Part shown: positions 1-11,575 of the stretch, piece after piece
Layout: each line of letters begins with the position of its first letter
Numbering within the stretch: position 1 is the stretch's first letter
DNA from: Cliona cf. orientalis
Lineage: Eukaryota > Porifera > Demospongiae > Clionaida > Clionaidae
DNA length: 64,000 bases
Assembly: GCA_963930775.1 (NCBI GenBank)
Contig: OZ005699.1
Coordinates: 8,949,501 to 9,013,500 of the forward strand
Direction of reading: 5' to 3'
Notes under the pieces: model-generated
Databases searched by the model: none
What the model was told of the DNA's origin: nothing
What the model saw: only the letters and a program-made list of their open reading frames with translations
Program-made: the position numbers and the translations under genes

Positions 1-1083
1 GTGATGTTGTCGCTTAAACTGCCTTATAAGTCCTTTTCATGCATGTATTACCTCTAGATCTATAATACAAAGAGGGGTGCATTACTATAACAATAATATT
101 ATTATAGCATAGTCAGAATCAACAAAAGTAATGGTCGAGTCAAAATACAAGAGCCATACAAGTTAACACAATGTCATGCATGCAGTCATGCATGCAGTGT
201 TTAAATACAAGTGGGTACAAGAATGCTACTAAAAGGGTAGCTAAAGGGGGCGTCCAGCTGGTGGCTTTGATTAGAGGGCCTTGCATGTGGGTGAGCCAAA
301 AAGTACCACAGCCACAATAAATACATTTACCATACCATACTATAATTATAGGCTAGTTAGGGGGGAATTTGCATTTGGTCTGTGAGCATGGCTTAGCCAT
401 TAGCTACTTCAATTATTGTTAGCAGGAATGCTACAAATTGTGAATCATTTGTTGATTGTAGCTAGTCTAGCAACAAAATTTTTGTACCATACAAATTGCC
501 AGCTGCTAGAAGTCCAATTGGGTATAGAGAACATGATGAACCGGGTCACACAAACTACTTTATGACCATTATAACTGTAGGGTGCATTTGACCATAATTA
601 ATTGCTTGCATGACTCACTTGCCAAACTTGTCAAAGTGATGAAAGTACCAATTACTCCTGTCAAGTGTCACTCATTAGGAGTGTGACACACACACAGATG
701 TCCTATAAATAAATCCCTGCTATGTAGTTACAGTAGCTAATTAGTATTCTGTGTCTTAGAACTTAGCTATAGAGTAAACATCACAGTACACACAAGTAGA
801 TGGGATAATCTGAAGGGGGGATTTCTGTGTGTGTGTGTGTCATAGGGTATGTCTATACTAACATGAAAGGGTGTGGATACAATAATAATATCGGTAGTGA
901 TAATTGTACATAGCTGGGGGGATTCATCAGCACCAGATGCGGCTAATTATCCTGTAAATTTCTTTTCATGTGGTTCAGTCATGTAGGCATGCCTGAATGG
1001 TATTTCCCCCCAGGCTAACCATTGACTGTGGGAAGCTCAACTTTCATGCATGACAATCATGTGCAGCTCGGGACTGCCACATC
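1..1083. other. Intergenic, no gene seen
   Basis: AT-rich DNA with short ATG- and AAT-rich simple stretches and a GT microsatellite near 829-840. I see no open reading frame with plausible splice sites, no RNA gene and no clear transposon ends. Confidence 0.5.
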
Positions 1084-1860
1084 GTTTTTGCGAGCATTAA
1101 ATTTTAATTTTGCAATTTGCATTATTATACAAACATATTATTCTGGCAGAATTCAGTATCCACAAAAAAGGTCGGATGATTTCGCTTGGTAATGATCGTC
1201 TGCGCATGCGCAGCTCATCAACATGGTGGAGCTCAGAGCATGAATAAAGTTTTTTATGGGGTGATTTGTTTATAAATACTGTCAATGTAGACATTAATGT
1301 CAGAATTATTAAACCCAGCTCAGCATGTGATGAGAACTATTAAACCATTGAGAATGCACAGCGCAGCAGTCATACATATAATTGGAACTCGCGCGATCTC
1401 GATCTCGCCCACACACAGGAATCGTGTGGCGCATGTGGTGGTACATGGTGGGTGTGTCGAGGGTCCGGTTGCACGTGCACTGCCCGGGAGTTTTTGCGAG
1501 CATTAAATTTAAATTATGCAAACACATTCTGACAAAACTCAATAAAGTCTGTGATTTCGCTTGGTAATGATCGTCTGCGCATGCGCAGCTCATCAGGAAG
1601 GTGGAGCTCAGAGCATGAATAATATAATTTTTTTTATGGGGTGATTTAATACTGTCAATGTAGACATTAATATCAGAACTATTAAAATCCAGCTCAGCAT
1701 GTGATGAGAACTATTAAACCATTGAGAATGCACAGCGCAGCAGTAATACATATAATTGGAACTCGATCTCACCCACACACAAGAATCGTGTGGCGCAGGT
1801 GGTAGGTAGTGGGTACGGGGTGTGTCGAGGGTCCCGTTGCACGTGCACGTACGATGCTCC
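1084..1860. repeat. Direct tandem duplication of about 406 bp upstream of the glycosyltransferase
   Basis: The unit starting at 1084 (GTTTTTGCGAGCATTAAATT) restarts at 1490. Both units carry the same ordered blocks: TTCGCTTGGTAATGATCGTC, the palindrome TGCGCATGCGCA, a TGATGAGAACTATTAAACC segment and a GTCGAGGGTCC segment followed by a GCACGTGCAC core. The second unit is slightly shorter and diverged. The TGCGCATGCGCA core matches the known NRF1 consensus, so the duplication may have doubled a promoter block for the gene starting at 1984; that role is inferred. Confidence 0.8.
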
Positions 1861-1983
1861 AGGCATGCGCGCGCACAATCATGCACGCACGATACTGCCT
1901 TCTCCACTGTAAACAGCTATATACAACAAGTGCATGGGGCTGGAATTTTGTACTATTTCTACAAGAATTCGTCTGGAAAAGGG

Positions 1984-3615
1984 ATGAAAATACTGATAAG
2001 GAGATGGCGGCGTTTGTACGTGCTGTGGCTAAGTTTGGCGTTCCTTCTCTCCTTCGTCATACTCTCAAAACTGCTACTGGCCCACTCGCCCATCCTGGAT
2101 CTCGGCGGTGATCATAAGCAATCGTGCGAGCCGACTGCTACGCATAGCGACATCCAGGCTCGTTCAGACGCGGCGCTAAAAATCAGAAAGTTTCGAAGCA
2201 GTGAATCGTGTCCCGATCCGTATCTCTTGGCCGATGCGCGAACGAAAATCAGAGGCTCAGCAAAGAGTTGGACCACGTTTAGGAAAGCATTGAAATTGTA
2301 CAAGGACTTTCATAGAGAAAAGCTAAAGCAACTGAAGCAAGAATCATCGCGTGGAGCACAAGTAAAAGTTAGAACACTGACATGGTCGTGCAGTCAGGCA
2401 AAATGCTCTGGCATGGGTGATCAACTATTTAGGATCCAATTCTGGCTCTTACTTGCAATGATGTCTGATCGCGTGTTTATAGTTCATTGGGACGAAGCCT
2501 TGCAAAGAAGTGCTAAATATCTAATACCGAATGAAATTGATTGGAGCTACTTCAATCAGAGTATAGGAATGTGTTCAGATGAAGATTCCGTAATGGATCT
2601 GCACAGCTGCGTCAGAACCAGATTCGATTCTACGTCTATTTGGGGGTTCGGGTGGACAAAGGGAGAATTTGATCAATTTGGTGATCTTTTATTCAGCTCG
2701 GAAGCCCACATCACTGTCACAGGTAGAGTCATTGCTCAGGGGGTGATGTTCGTTGGCAAAGACTCGGTTCTCGACCCTGGGGATAAAATAAGAAAAGGGT
2801 TTAAAAAGCTTGGTGTGGCGGACATTCTACATGGAGGAGCACCAAAGGATCCCGTGCAATGTGGTCACAAGTCGCCTTGGTACGACTTGCTACACTCGTT
2901 TGGGTTGCACCACTTTATGGAGATCCCCGAGATGAACAATGGAAAGATCTACGCCACAGAACCGTGGCTACTTGTCAGCCATGTAATAATGTGTTATCTA
3001 TTTAAATTCCCCAGGAGTTTAGTGACAGAAGTGGACAAAATATCAAAATCAATGGGAATCCACAACCACCAATACTTAGCCGTGCACTTACGAACAGGTT
3101 TTAAAGGAATGGCACACGAAGAAAGCTTTGCTACCCAATGGTACTTTAGAAATTACAAAATGTTTGGTGAAACCTACATCTGGGATGGGGTTTTGGAATA
3201 TAGCTTTAATCTAGCGACGAAAAAACTCGGTTCCAATTCCATTGTCTACCTAAGCACCGACACACACGTAGCCAAGGAACGATATTTAGAAAAATACGGA
3301 AATCGACTCAAGGTGACAAATTTGACGGAAATACACCCAATCTACAGTCGGAGCAGGTGTGAAGGTCAAGGTTCATCGAAAGACGATGAGAATCCTTCCG
3401 TATATGGTGACCCCCACGTGACTATGTGGATAGACTTCTTTCTGTTGGGAAGAGCGGATATTATGGTCCACGGAGACAGCGCTTTTTCTGAAAATGCCTG
3501 TTTTTATCGGCCGATCTCCCACCTCAATCATGTCTGGTTCATGCACGACAAAGACAAGAATTGTATCTCTTCGTATTTAGGTAGCAATTCTTCTTGTATT
3601 GTTCAGTACCAGTAA
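1984..3615 (+). CDS. Fucosyltransferase-like type II Golgi glycosyltransferase, single exon
   Basis: A 543-residue protein in one exon. The frame is open back to 1822, but the Met at 1984 gives a type II anchor: a short basic tail (KILIRRWRR) followed by a hydrophobic segment at about residues 12-32, as in Golgi enzymes. Residues about 140-530 look like the GT-B fold of alpha-1,2/alpha-1,6/protein-O-fucosyltransferases. There is a MGDQLFRIQFWLL segment near residue 146, a YLAVHLRTGF segment resembling the donor-binding HxRxG motif, an IVYLSTDTH strand, and a C-terminal LLGRADIMVHGDSAFSENA block typical of this superfamily. It would transfer a deoxysugar, probably fucose from GDP-fucose, to a secreted or surface glycan. 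The exact GT family is not assignable by eye. Several Asn-X-Ser/Thr sites lie in the lumenal part. It converges on CCT2, whose 3' end is 780 bp downstream. The lack of introns, among intron-rich neighbours, could mean retroposition. Confidence 0.75.
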   Translation: MKILIRRWRRLYVLWLSLAFLLSFVILSKLLLAHSPILDLGGDHKQSCEPTATHSDIQARSDAALKIRKFRSSESCPDPYLLADARTKIRGSAKSWTTFRKALKLYKDFHREKLKQLKQESSRGAQVKVRTLTWSCSQAKCSGMGDQLFRIQFWLLLAMMSDRVFIVHWDEALQRSAKYLIPNEIDWSYFNQSIGMCSDEDSVMDLHSCVRTRFDSTSIWGFGWTKGEFDQFGDLLFSSEAHITVTGRVIAQGVMFVGKDSVLDPGDKIRKGFKKLGVADILHGGAPKDPVQCGHKSPWYDLLHSFGLHHFMEIPEMNNGKIYATEPWLLVSHVIMCYLFKFPRSLVTEVDKISKSMGIHNHQYLAVHLRTGFKGMAHEESFATQWYFRNYKMFGETYIWDGVLEYSFNLATKKLGSNSIVYLSTDTHVAKERYLEKYGNRLKVTNLTEIHPIYSRSRCEGQGSSKDDENPSVYGDPHVTMWIDFFLLGRADIMVHGDSAFSENACFYRPISHLNHVWFMHDKDKNCISSYLGSNSSCIVQYQ

Positions 3616-4392
3616 TTATAGCTATTATGCAATGTAGTATTATGGTGGAATCCTCAAAAGTTGTATAATATTATGGCCATAGTAATAATAATATTATGAC
3701 AATACTGATCATCGTAATTTCAAAATCAAATTAAACAGCGATAAATTAATTATAGGTATAAAATAAACGCAGATTCATTAAATTTAATACTAACAGGGAG
3801 CCAGGTGGAGTAAACAAAGCGGATTCAGGTTCAAAGTTGGTGTCAAAAAGAAAGATGCACTTTCAATGTTACTCCAGAGAATACATGCAGTGCAGTGACC
3901 AGTTGACTACCTGTTCGGTAGATACACTACAATTGAATTTGTAGTACGATTTTTATAGGAAGTACATGAGAGGCTACACCATGTGAAAACCTATAATATT
4001 ATACCACAATAATAATTATGCACACTGGCTCTTATGAAATTGTCTAATTCTTAAAAGGTATGAACAATATCAGGTAGTTACTATTTACTTCCTAGAAGTG
4101 TCGGTAGCTACTCTTCTTTTAGTAAGCTTTGGCAATGAAACTGTAGTGGAGGAAGGATCTAGCTAGAAAGACTAAGTAGCTATAAAATCACATGTATTAC
4201 ATGGACAATTTCAATTCATGCACCTGCAGACTGCACATCTCTTCATGGCTCTGCAGATTACAAGTGCAATCTCTACCCCTATGCCGTTGAGTTTCACGTC
4301 ATTGACATTACATCATAGATAGAGATGATACTAGCTATTTTTAGCAATGCTATTCTATTAATAGACAGACACTAGTACTTGACTATAGTTTG
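3616..4392. other. Intergenic between convergent genes
   Basis: AT-rich spacer between the stop of the fucosyltransferase-like gene and the stop of CCT2. It presumably holds both 3' UTRs. No other gene or transposon end is evident. Confidence 0.5.
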
Positions 4393-5885
4393 TCAGCAGG
4401 GGTGGTTGTCCGGTGCTCTCCTCCGTGGGGCTGCTTTGATGATGTCATCGACCCGAAGGATCATCTCGGCAGCTTCGGCCGCGGAGAGGAGAACCTGCCT
4501 CTTCACCTGGAAGGACTCAGTGATACCCAGATCAACCATGTCTCCAACACAACCTTGATACATGTCTGAGGAAAGAGAGAGGAAAAGGAGAGAGAGAGAA
4601 AGAGACAGAGAGGGAGGGAGAACAACAAATCAGTTAAGAGATAAAAACATAATTGCTGTCCTGTTGAGTGAAATTCATGTCTTTTTTTCTCCATTTCTCT
4701 CACTCTCTCTCTCTCTCTCACCTAGTCCCATGGTTGTCTTTCCTTCAGAATGCATAGCCCTCAACTGTGAGATTAGCTCTGAGCTGTCGTAACCTGCATT
4801 GTCAGCAATAATGGTAGGCAGCTGTCGCAGGGCTCGAGCAAACGATTCAATAGCCATCGACTCTTTGCCGGGAGTACGGGCAGAAAGCTCGTGCACTGCA
4901 TTGGCCATCAGCATCTCTGAGGCACCTATGTGTGTGTAAGTATGTGTTTGGGGGGGGGGGGGGGGGGGTTGTAAACATACTGTACATGTATGAAAATAAG
5001 TAAGTGAAGATACATGTATAGATGTTTGTACGTGCAATTGACGACGTGTCTTTGTTATAATAATATTATTATTACAGTGTGTGTGTGTGTGAAAGAGGGT
5101 GTGTACGGCTGGCTTCACTGAAGTGTGGTCGACAAAAGACACTCCTTTGGCCGAGTACAGATCAGCCAATCCAAGAGAGGAATGTCTATAACGTGATGTC
5201 ATACCTTGGGCGTGGCATACACAACAATGAATATCATTACATAGAGCTATATATGCTGACTAACTTGCAACAGTCAATCGTAACATTGTTTTATCACATA
5301 CACAAATGCCCCCCCCCCCCACACACACACACAATGTCAATGATACCATACTTAATCTAATACAACGCATGGAAAAAATAATTTCGAAAAACATGCGTTT
5401 TTCTGGTAAAGGTCGTCAATCACTCATACATAAGCGTTATGAGAATGCTAATTTCTTGCATTAAATTGGATCATGTGTTGTATTCGATTAACTACGGTAA
5501 TAGTGATGTCACTGGTTACATACCTCCCCCGTAGACGATCCTTGTCTCCTTCACCGTCTGCTGGAGGACACAAAGTGCGTCGTGGAGGGAGCGATCCGAC
5601 TCGTCCAGGATCTGTTGGGTGGCTCCTCTGATGACAACGGTGCACGCCTCACCCAAAGGAACTCCAGAGAAACGAAGAAGCTACACACATTTATAATATG
5701 AATATAGGGCACAGGAAGCAATTAAAAAGTGTATATACATCAATAGTTTACTACATGGGCAGAAATTTATGAAAGGGCAAATTTTATTTGGTGACAAATT
5801 AGTATGCATCCCACTACATTTGAATAAAACTAGTGACTACAAAGAAGCTTTGCAGTCTTTAAGTTTCAAGAAATTTTCTTGTTTC

Positions 5886-5916
<31 letters not shown>

Positions 5917-8227
5917 TCTTCGTTCTTGTTCTTCGTTCTTCTTCTGCATTTGACTAAACTATAATATTATAGTGATAATAAAGAAGCTTTGCAGTCTTAA
6001 GTTTCAAGAAATTTTCTTTTTTTGGGGGGGGGGGGGGGGGGGGGGAGGGGAGTGGGGAGTGGTGGTCTTCGTTCTTGTTCAAAATGTCCATCTTTCACTA
6101 AGACCTCCCCCAGCTCACCCTGTCTTCTCCAATCATAACCTCCTCGATGAGCTTACACGACCCCAACTTGACCTTCTCCGGGTGGCCAAAGGTGGAGACG
6201 ATCTCCCCTCCGAGGACAAGGGCTAGACGCTCGATCCCCTCGAAGTCGGCATGCTCTATCGCCATGACACCAGCGTCCGCAAACAGCTGCTCGGGGTAGT
6301 TGTATATCAACTGCCTGTGGTGTACAAAATGAAACAGAAAAATAGTACACCTTTTTTTTTACTGAAACACTGTATGACACGAAAATTCAGTAGGTTTTTC
6401 TTCCACTACCGTAATTCGCGAATATTTCGTTGTTAAAATATTCTCGGACAGCTTGGCTTGTGCGAAAATTAAATGTGCAAAATATATATGCAATGTTGAC
6501 GAAAATGCGGTACAGGGTCGTTTGTCCGAAAATTATTTAACGCGAAAAATTATTGCACGAAATATTTTAGATACGAAATATTCGCGATTTACGGTACTAC
6601 CCCCAATCTAAGGGGCAACCATCCCATTGCCTGCTCAGCCAAACCTACTAATCCCAGCAAAAGGCAGAGCCACTCACCTATTGATGAAACAGTTGATGTT
6701 GTGTTTGAGTATCAAGTCAACCTTGTCCTTCATCTTACTCTTCTCTGCCAACTCAAGCTCAGCTATCTTAGCGGTCGAGTCGACACGAACCTAGAACCAA
6801 AAATCAGAGGGGGGGGGGGATAAAAAATCTCTCAATTCACAATATTTCTTGCAAGAGCATAATAATATTACAATATTCCACACTGACCTTTGACCCAAAC
6901 ACCTTAATCTTGTCGGTATCCATGGCAGTGTTGGCAATGAGTATCCGTGCATTCTCCAGCCTCTTAGGCTGATTCACACCAACCTTCTTTTCCAAGAGAA
7001 AGCCTGCAAAGTAGAGAAATACATTGATAACAAGACATCAGTTCGAATATTTTTTACACCCTTAAACATGAATCTCCACACCCTTCATCTACCTCCCTCA
7101 CCATCCTCGAGGTAGGAGTCGTTGAGTCCTCCCCCCAGCTTCTTGATGATCTGAATGGCCTGAAGGTTACCCGAACCCTTCAGACGAAGGACAGCGTTGA
7201 CTGCCAGCTCAGCAAAATGGTCCTTGTGCTGAGTCAGCAATTTGGAGCTCAACGTGGTACGGGCAATGTTCATCAAATCCTACAAGATGATGTATTGTGA
7301 GTCTCTCTCTCTCTCCCCCTCTGCTTAGCACTTTACTTTCTCTCTCTCGCCTATTCTCTCTTGCTCAGCTTACCTCCCTAAACTTCTCTTCATTTGCACC
7401 ATTGTCTTTTGCCGACTCCACTAAAGCTTTCCTAGCACAGTCCACCGCCTTTCTCCAACCAGCAATGATCGTCTGAGGATGGACCTTGTGAGAGACCAAC
7501 TTCTCCGCTTCCTGAACGATAGAGGAAAATAAAATCAATGGTCAGTTTTATCTCTCTCTTTCTCCGGATTAGTTAGTATTACCTTGAGTAGCTCACAAGC
7601 CAGGACAGTCACACTGGTAGTCCCATCACCAACTTCATCATCCTGTACCATGGAGATGTCTGACAAGAGAGAGAGAGAGAAAAAGAAGGCGGAGAACAAG
7701 TGAGAGAAGAGGGAGAGGGTGAGAGAGATAGAATCAACGTTGGCATTGAGACGATATCTAATGTTATTATCAACAGCCTCACCGACAAGGACTTTGGCAG
7801 CTGGATTATCCACTCCGATGCTTTTGAGAATCGTAGCTCCATCATTAGTCACTTGGATACCCTCATTGTGGGGGCCCCTGGATACCAGCACCTTATCCTA
7901 ATGACATCACAATGACGTAATCAACAATACATCAATGAGACCACACCTACTCACCATTCCCTTTGGCCCCAGTGTAGACTTAATCAGATCACCAATGGCA
8001 ATAGCACCCACGAAGGCAGACTACGTAAAGAAAAAAAAAATCTGAACCTCGTGGAGGGATAAGAACTGGGTTAATCTTCTTGTCCTACCAGCCTTGCTGT
8101 TTCTGCTCTCTCCTCCTCGGCCCCGGCTTGGTAGATCTGTACGGGCTGAAGCGACGTCTGGACACGAATAAGGAATCATATTCCAACACAATTTACGCCA
8201 TAAAGGAGGCTAGAGACCACTTACCAT
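4393..8227 (-). CDS. CCT2: T-complex protein 1 subunit beta (CCT2), 13 exons
   Basis: Subunit of the cytosolic TRiC/CCT chaperonin, which folds actin, tubulin and other proteins by ATP hydrolysis. Coding exons in gene order: 8225-8227, 8089-8157, 7955-8020, 7783-7897, 7583-7659, 7374-7511, 7102-7279, 6888-7003, 6678-6790, 6119-6314, 5524-5680, 4722-4925, 4393-4565. They join in phase to 534 residues, against 535 in human CCT2. Group II chaperonin signatures are present: [20 protein letters not shown], and the nucleotide-binding [12 protein letters not shown] with its catalytic Asp; later blocks include [20 protein letters not shown] and [14 protein letters not shown]. The protein ends NHPC, as in animals. 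The first coding exon is the ATG alone, followed at once by GTAAGT. The gene is head-to-head with a folate-receptor-like gene 157 bp away. Introns hold poly-G tracts and a MITE. Confidence 0.97.
5838..6085. repeat. Tandem duplication with long poly-G tracts in a CCT2 intron
   Basis: Two copies (about 5838-5937 and 5980-6080) share AAGAAGCTTTGCAGTCTT, then TTTCAAGAAATTTTCTT, a T run, a G run of about 20 or more, and TCTTCGTTCTTGTTC. Another G run of similar length lies in the neighbouring intron at about 4951-4968. On the transcribed minus strand these are poly-C. Confidence 0.85.
6407..6596. mobile_element. MITE with TACCGTAA...TTACGGTA ends in a CCT2 intron
   Basis: Terminal inverted repeats of about 23 bp: TACCGTAATTCGCGAATATT at the left and its near-complement AATATTCGCGATTTACGGTA at the right, enclosing about 145 bp of AT-rich sequence that also contains CGAAAATTATT-type repeats. 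There is no coding capacity. A related left end occurs at about 53514. The TA at each end fits a TA target duplication, as used by Tc1/mariner-like elements. Confidence 0.8.
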
Positions 8228-8384
8228 CACGATGTCTCTAGCTTGATTTTATTACCACGTGGCTTCTTCAGATTATACGCATGCGCACTATGGTTAGGGT
8301 CAAAGTTCAACCGCGCGTGCAGCTGCATATTTATACGCATGCGTACAACCATTGTTCCACCATTCAACTACGAAAACGGTGAAA
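8228..8384. promoter_or_regulatory. Shared divergent promoter of CCT2 and folate-receptor-like A1
   Basis: Only 157 bp separate the two start codons. Two palindromes lie here, ACGCATGCGC near 8276-8285 and ACGCATGCGT near 8335-8344. Both resemble the animal NRF1 site (YGCGCAYGCGCR). The second follows a TATTTATA stretch (8328-8335). The same pair, with the same spacing and flanks, precedes the duplicated A2 gene (15228-15303), so the promoter was copied with the gene. Confidence 0.6.
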
Positions 8385-10664
8385 ATGCTGGTTAAATTTC
8401 TCATCTCTCTGAGCTTGCTTGCCGCCGCTGCGTTGCTAGTGCAAGGACAGTCGGTGGTGCGGCCTGGACCACCGGACACCTGTCTGGAGGGACCGTTCCA
8501 CAAAGATGTTCCCTCACCTGAAGAGGAGCAGTTTGACGAGTGTCTCTCCTGGCAGAACGAGGCCTGCTGCAACCTGGAGCTCTCCATGACCATCGATCGC
8601 CACAAGGCTGTGGGACTCTACAACTATTCATGGGACCTCTGTGGTACTCTGTCAGCTGAGTGCGAAGAATTCATCAAGGTAAATTTTTATTATCTAACAT
8701 GGCATGATTAATGCATGCAGTATAGCTACAGGAGTGTTCGTGTACTTTAATTATTAGCAGTGGTACCTAATCCGGTTGGCTGTGTATCTGAGCTGGTAGA
8801 GAATGCATGCAGAAATTTAGCTAAGACCCTGTTGCAATTCCTAGCTGTACTGCATGATGAAATACTACTATACATGAAGCTTGCATCAGCTTTGCATTTC
8901 TGGCCCAAGTTTTCCAGATGTTGCTTTACAACTGGTAGCTAGTGTGATTCTTTTGTGCAAGGCCGCTGTTTGTATTCAAGTATGTGCATCATTAAAGCAG
9001 CCCTTAAAGCAGATTTAGACTTGTGGGGTATCTCCCCAGCATAGAGGTGGGCGAGTGAGCTTAGAATTACAAGAATGCAAGACAGCCCTGAATTAGAAGG
9101 AAGTTCTACATAGTCACAATGCTATAAAATTAGAAGTAGAGTGTGGCATCCTACTATGCCAACGTTGTCATAGTATATAAGCCACAATACTATCAATTTT
9201 TTACAGTAGTTATTATTAATTTTAATAATGGGCTAGTGCAACCCACAAGCACATGCAAGCCACATGCATAGCTATTAGTGAGCATGGGGAAATCCCAGGC
9301 ATGAAACAATGTATACAGAATACTCATGTAATGCAATAATAGTAGTATGTTGAACCATCTTTTGCCAGCCTTGTATTTCATTAGCATAGTACAACAATGG
9401 GGATGCCAAGTAGTAGGACTCGGATTAAATTATAGCTATAGCTATAGGATGCATGATCAACTGCAATTTTAATTTTTCCCTTGAATATTGCATTAAAGAT
9501 TGGGGAGCTCAAGCCCTGCATGATGGGGATGAGACTAACAACGTAATAATAATTGGCTATGTATCTGAGCTCTTAGAGAACGCATGCAGAAATATTTATT
9601 AAAATACTATCACTGCATGATGACATGCTAGCTAGCTACATGAAGCTTGTATCAGCTTTGCATTCAGTCTCAGGAAGTGATTGCTCTTTTGTGCAAAATT
9701 TAGGCTATAGGCATCCTTGAAGCAGCCTTTAGAGCAGGTGTAGACTTGTGGGGTATCTCCCCAGCATGTAGGTGGGCGACTGCATGTGCTTAGAATTTCA
9801 AGAATGCAAGACAGCCCTGCATAAGTTATAATATTGAAATTCTTATCACTCGATAAAACTTGTGTGCATGTATATAGGTCACGGCTATTGTGCAGGTGGC
9901 ATCTATAGAGGGCTTATACATTCACGTGTTAATTGTAGCTATACCAACATACAAGCCAAATACAACACCTATCAGCAGCTAATGGGTTATAATATATGAT
10001 GCAATAATTGCAACCCACAATCACATGCAAAACCATGCACATAATACATGTATAGCTACAATTTAAATGGAGGCCTCTTGCTAGTTGCATGCATGATCCA
10101 TGTATGATCCCCCTTCATCATTCATTGGACTAATGGCCTTGGTATAATAATTATTTAAAATTATTGTGGTGCATTCATTGCCTGTAATCACCACTTTACT
10201 TTTAGGATGAAGAGTGTTTCTACCAGTGTGAGCCAATGCTTGGGTACTTCCAAATTGGCACGAGTGGATACATCCGAAATGTCCCAGTGTGTGCAAGCTA
10301 CTGCGACGCTTGGTTCGAGGCGTGCAGAAATGACTTAACCTGCGTTGAAGACTGGTTGGAGGATTTTGACTCTACTATACATGGTGCCAACATCTGTCCT
10401 ACAAATTCACCCTGTGTCACATTTGAGCAGATGTACGGCAATGCAGAAGGATTGTGCAATAAAATGTGGGGAGAGGCTTTTATCTATTCTACCGACACAG
10501 ACAACTGTACGGTGATGGTGTTCAACAACACTATGCGCAATCCAAACTATCAGCTTTCGTTTCCGGGTACCAGTGGAGGTCAATCTACAGTGAAGATTGC
10601 GTTGACTGCTGTGGTCTATTCAACGATACTGATGATATCACTGCTAATTGCAGCACTCGTGTAG
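8385..10664 (+). CDS. Folate-receptor-like GPI-anchored protein A1
   Basis: Two exons, 8385-8678 and 10206-10664, with a GT-AG intron in phase 0, give 250 residues. A signal peptide (about residues 1-20, ending VQG/QS) precedes a Cys-rich domain with 16 cysteines. Their order and spacing match the folate receptor/riboflavin-binding family, which has 8 disulfides: CLSWQNEACC, YNYSWDLCG, ECFYQCEP, VPVCASYCDAWFEACRNDLTC and GLCNKMWGEAF. The last 25 or so residues are hydrophobic with no cytoplasmic tail, which points to a GPI signal. The vertebrate folate-pocket stretch with three tryptophans (W-x3-W-x-W) is here W-x3-F-x-S, so the ligand may not be folate. Several N-glycosylation sequons are present. 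It is the first gene of a duplicated A-B block. The start at 8385 is chosen because it opens the signal peptide. Confidence 0.9.
8745..9835 (+). repeat. Internal duplication within the A1 intron
   Basis: Segments at about 8765-9060 and 9550-9830 match: GTATCTGAGCT, TACATGAAGCTTG then ATCAGCTTTGCATT, then ACTTGTGGGGTATCTCCCCA and GAATGCAAGACAGCCCTG. Parts of the same block recur in the A2 intron (15708-15780). No transposon ends were identified. Confidence 0.7.
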
Positions 10665-11123
10665 CTCGAGCTGTATACTCAGGTTCTCAGAGTTAATTAC
10701 TATAACTAGTAGCTAGTACGTATACAGCTATTGATTCAGGGACATATTAAAATTTCACATAATATTATTATAGCCACATGATTAATCACATGACTGATCT
10801 TGATGAATTATCAAAACTGCCTGGCTGCATTAATAATGCCCATTGTGTACCATTAATACCTACCTACTGTACTGCTTTCATGGCTGTACCTTGAAATCTA
10901 TGTACTATAATTACTGTATTCACTAGCTATTCAGATAAGGTTAAAAATTGTACTCTAACATGGTATGCATTGATACAGAATAAAGCTAGCAGCCTATCAA
11001 TCTCAACTCTGACACAATCATGCCCTTAATTAACTCTATTAAAGAGTAAGGATTTAATTTTTAAGAAAGTGACTAGCTAGCTACAAGACTCAGTTGTATA
11101 GTATAGCTAAGTGTTCACATCAG

Positions 11124-11442
11124 ATGGACAAAATGCTGGCAAAATTCATCGTCTTTTTGAGCATATTCCCTATACTATTGGTATGGGGACACCAATACGA
11201 CAGCATGGTGCACGTGCATCCTGGACCTCCCGATTATTGCTTGAAGGGTCCCTACCACAAACCTTCTCCATCCATTGAGGACCAAGAAGAGTTTCAGGAG
11301 TGCCACTCCTGGTCTCAAAACATGTCCTGCTGTAGTGCTAACTTGACGGAGAGCATCAGTCGTTATAAGGCCAGGAAATTGTACATCTACATGTGGGATG
11401 TTTCAAATTGTTACCGGTCCACAGTGTGAGATGTTTATCAAG
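11124..11442 (+). pseudogene. Folate-receptor-like B1, exon 1 only, frameshifted
   Basis: This matches exon 1 of B2 (18847-19164): start MDKMLAKFIVFLS, signal peptide, PGPPDYCLKGPYHKPSPSIE, then CHSWSQNMSCCSANLTESIS. Near 11400 the segment between the TGGGAT and CCACAGTGTGAG blocks is one base longer than in B2 and diverged, so the frame runs into a stop. The splice donor (AAG/GTGAAA at 11442) survives. The second exon, expected soon after as in B2 (170-bp intron), is absent: the DNA from 11576 to about 15120 is transposons and a fragment of an unrelated receptor gene. I read this as a dead paralogue. Confidence 0.85.
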
Positions 11443-11575
11443 GTGAAAATGATCACACTATGTAGCTATGTTTATATGAAAAGGTCGCCATCCACTGCAT
11501 GAGACACCTCTCCCAATGATTAATCCACTACGGTATTACAAGTTCCAAATGTGTTAATATAATTATTCAGAAGTA

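Noticed and set aside
1822-1983. 54-residue upstream extension of the fucosyltransferase-like protein
   Set aside because: It lies partly in the duplicated upstream DNA and would bury the type II anchor; the Met at 1984 is the better start.
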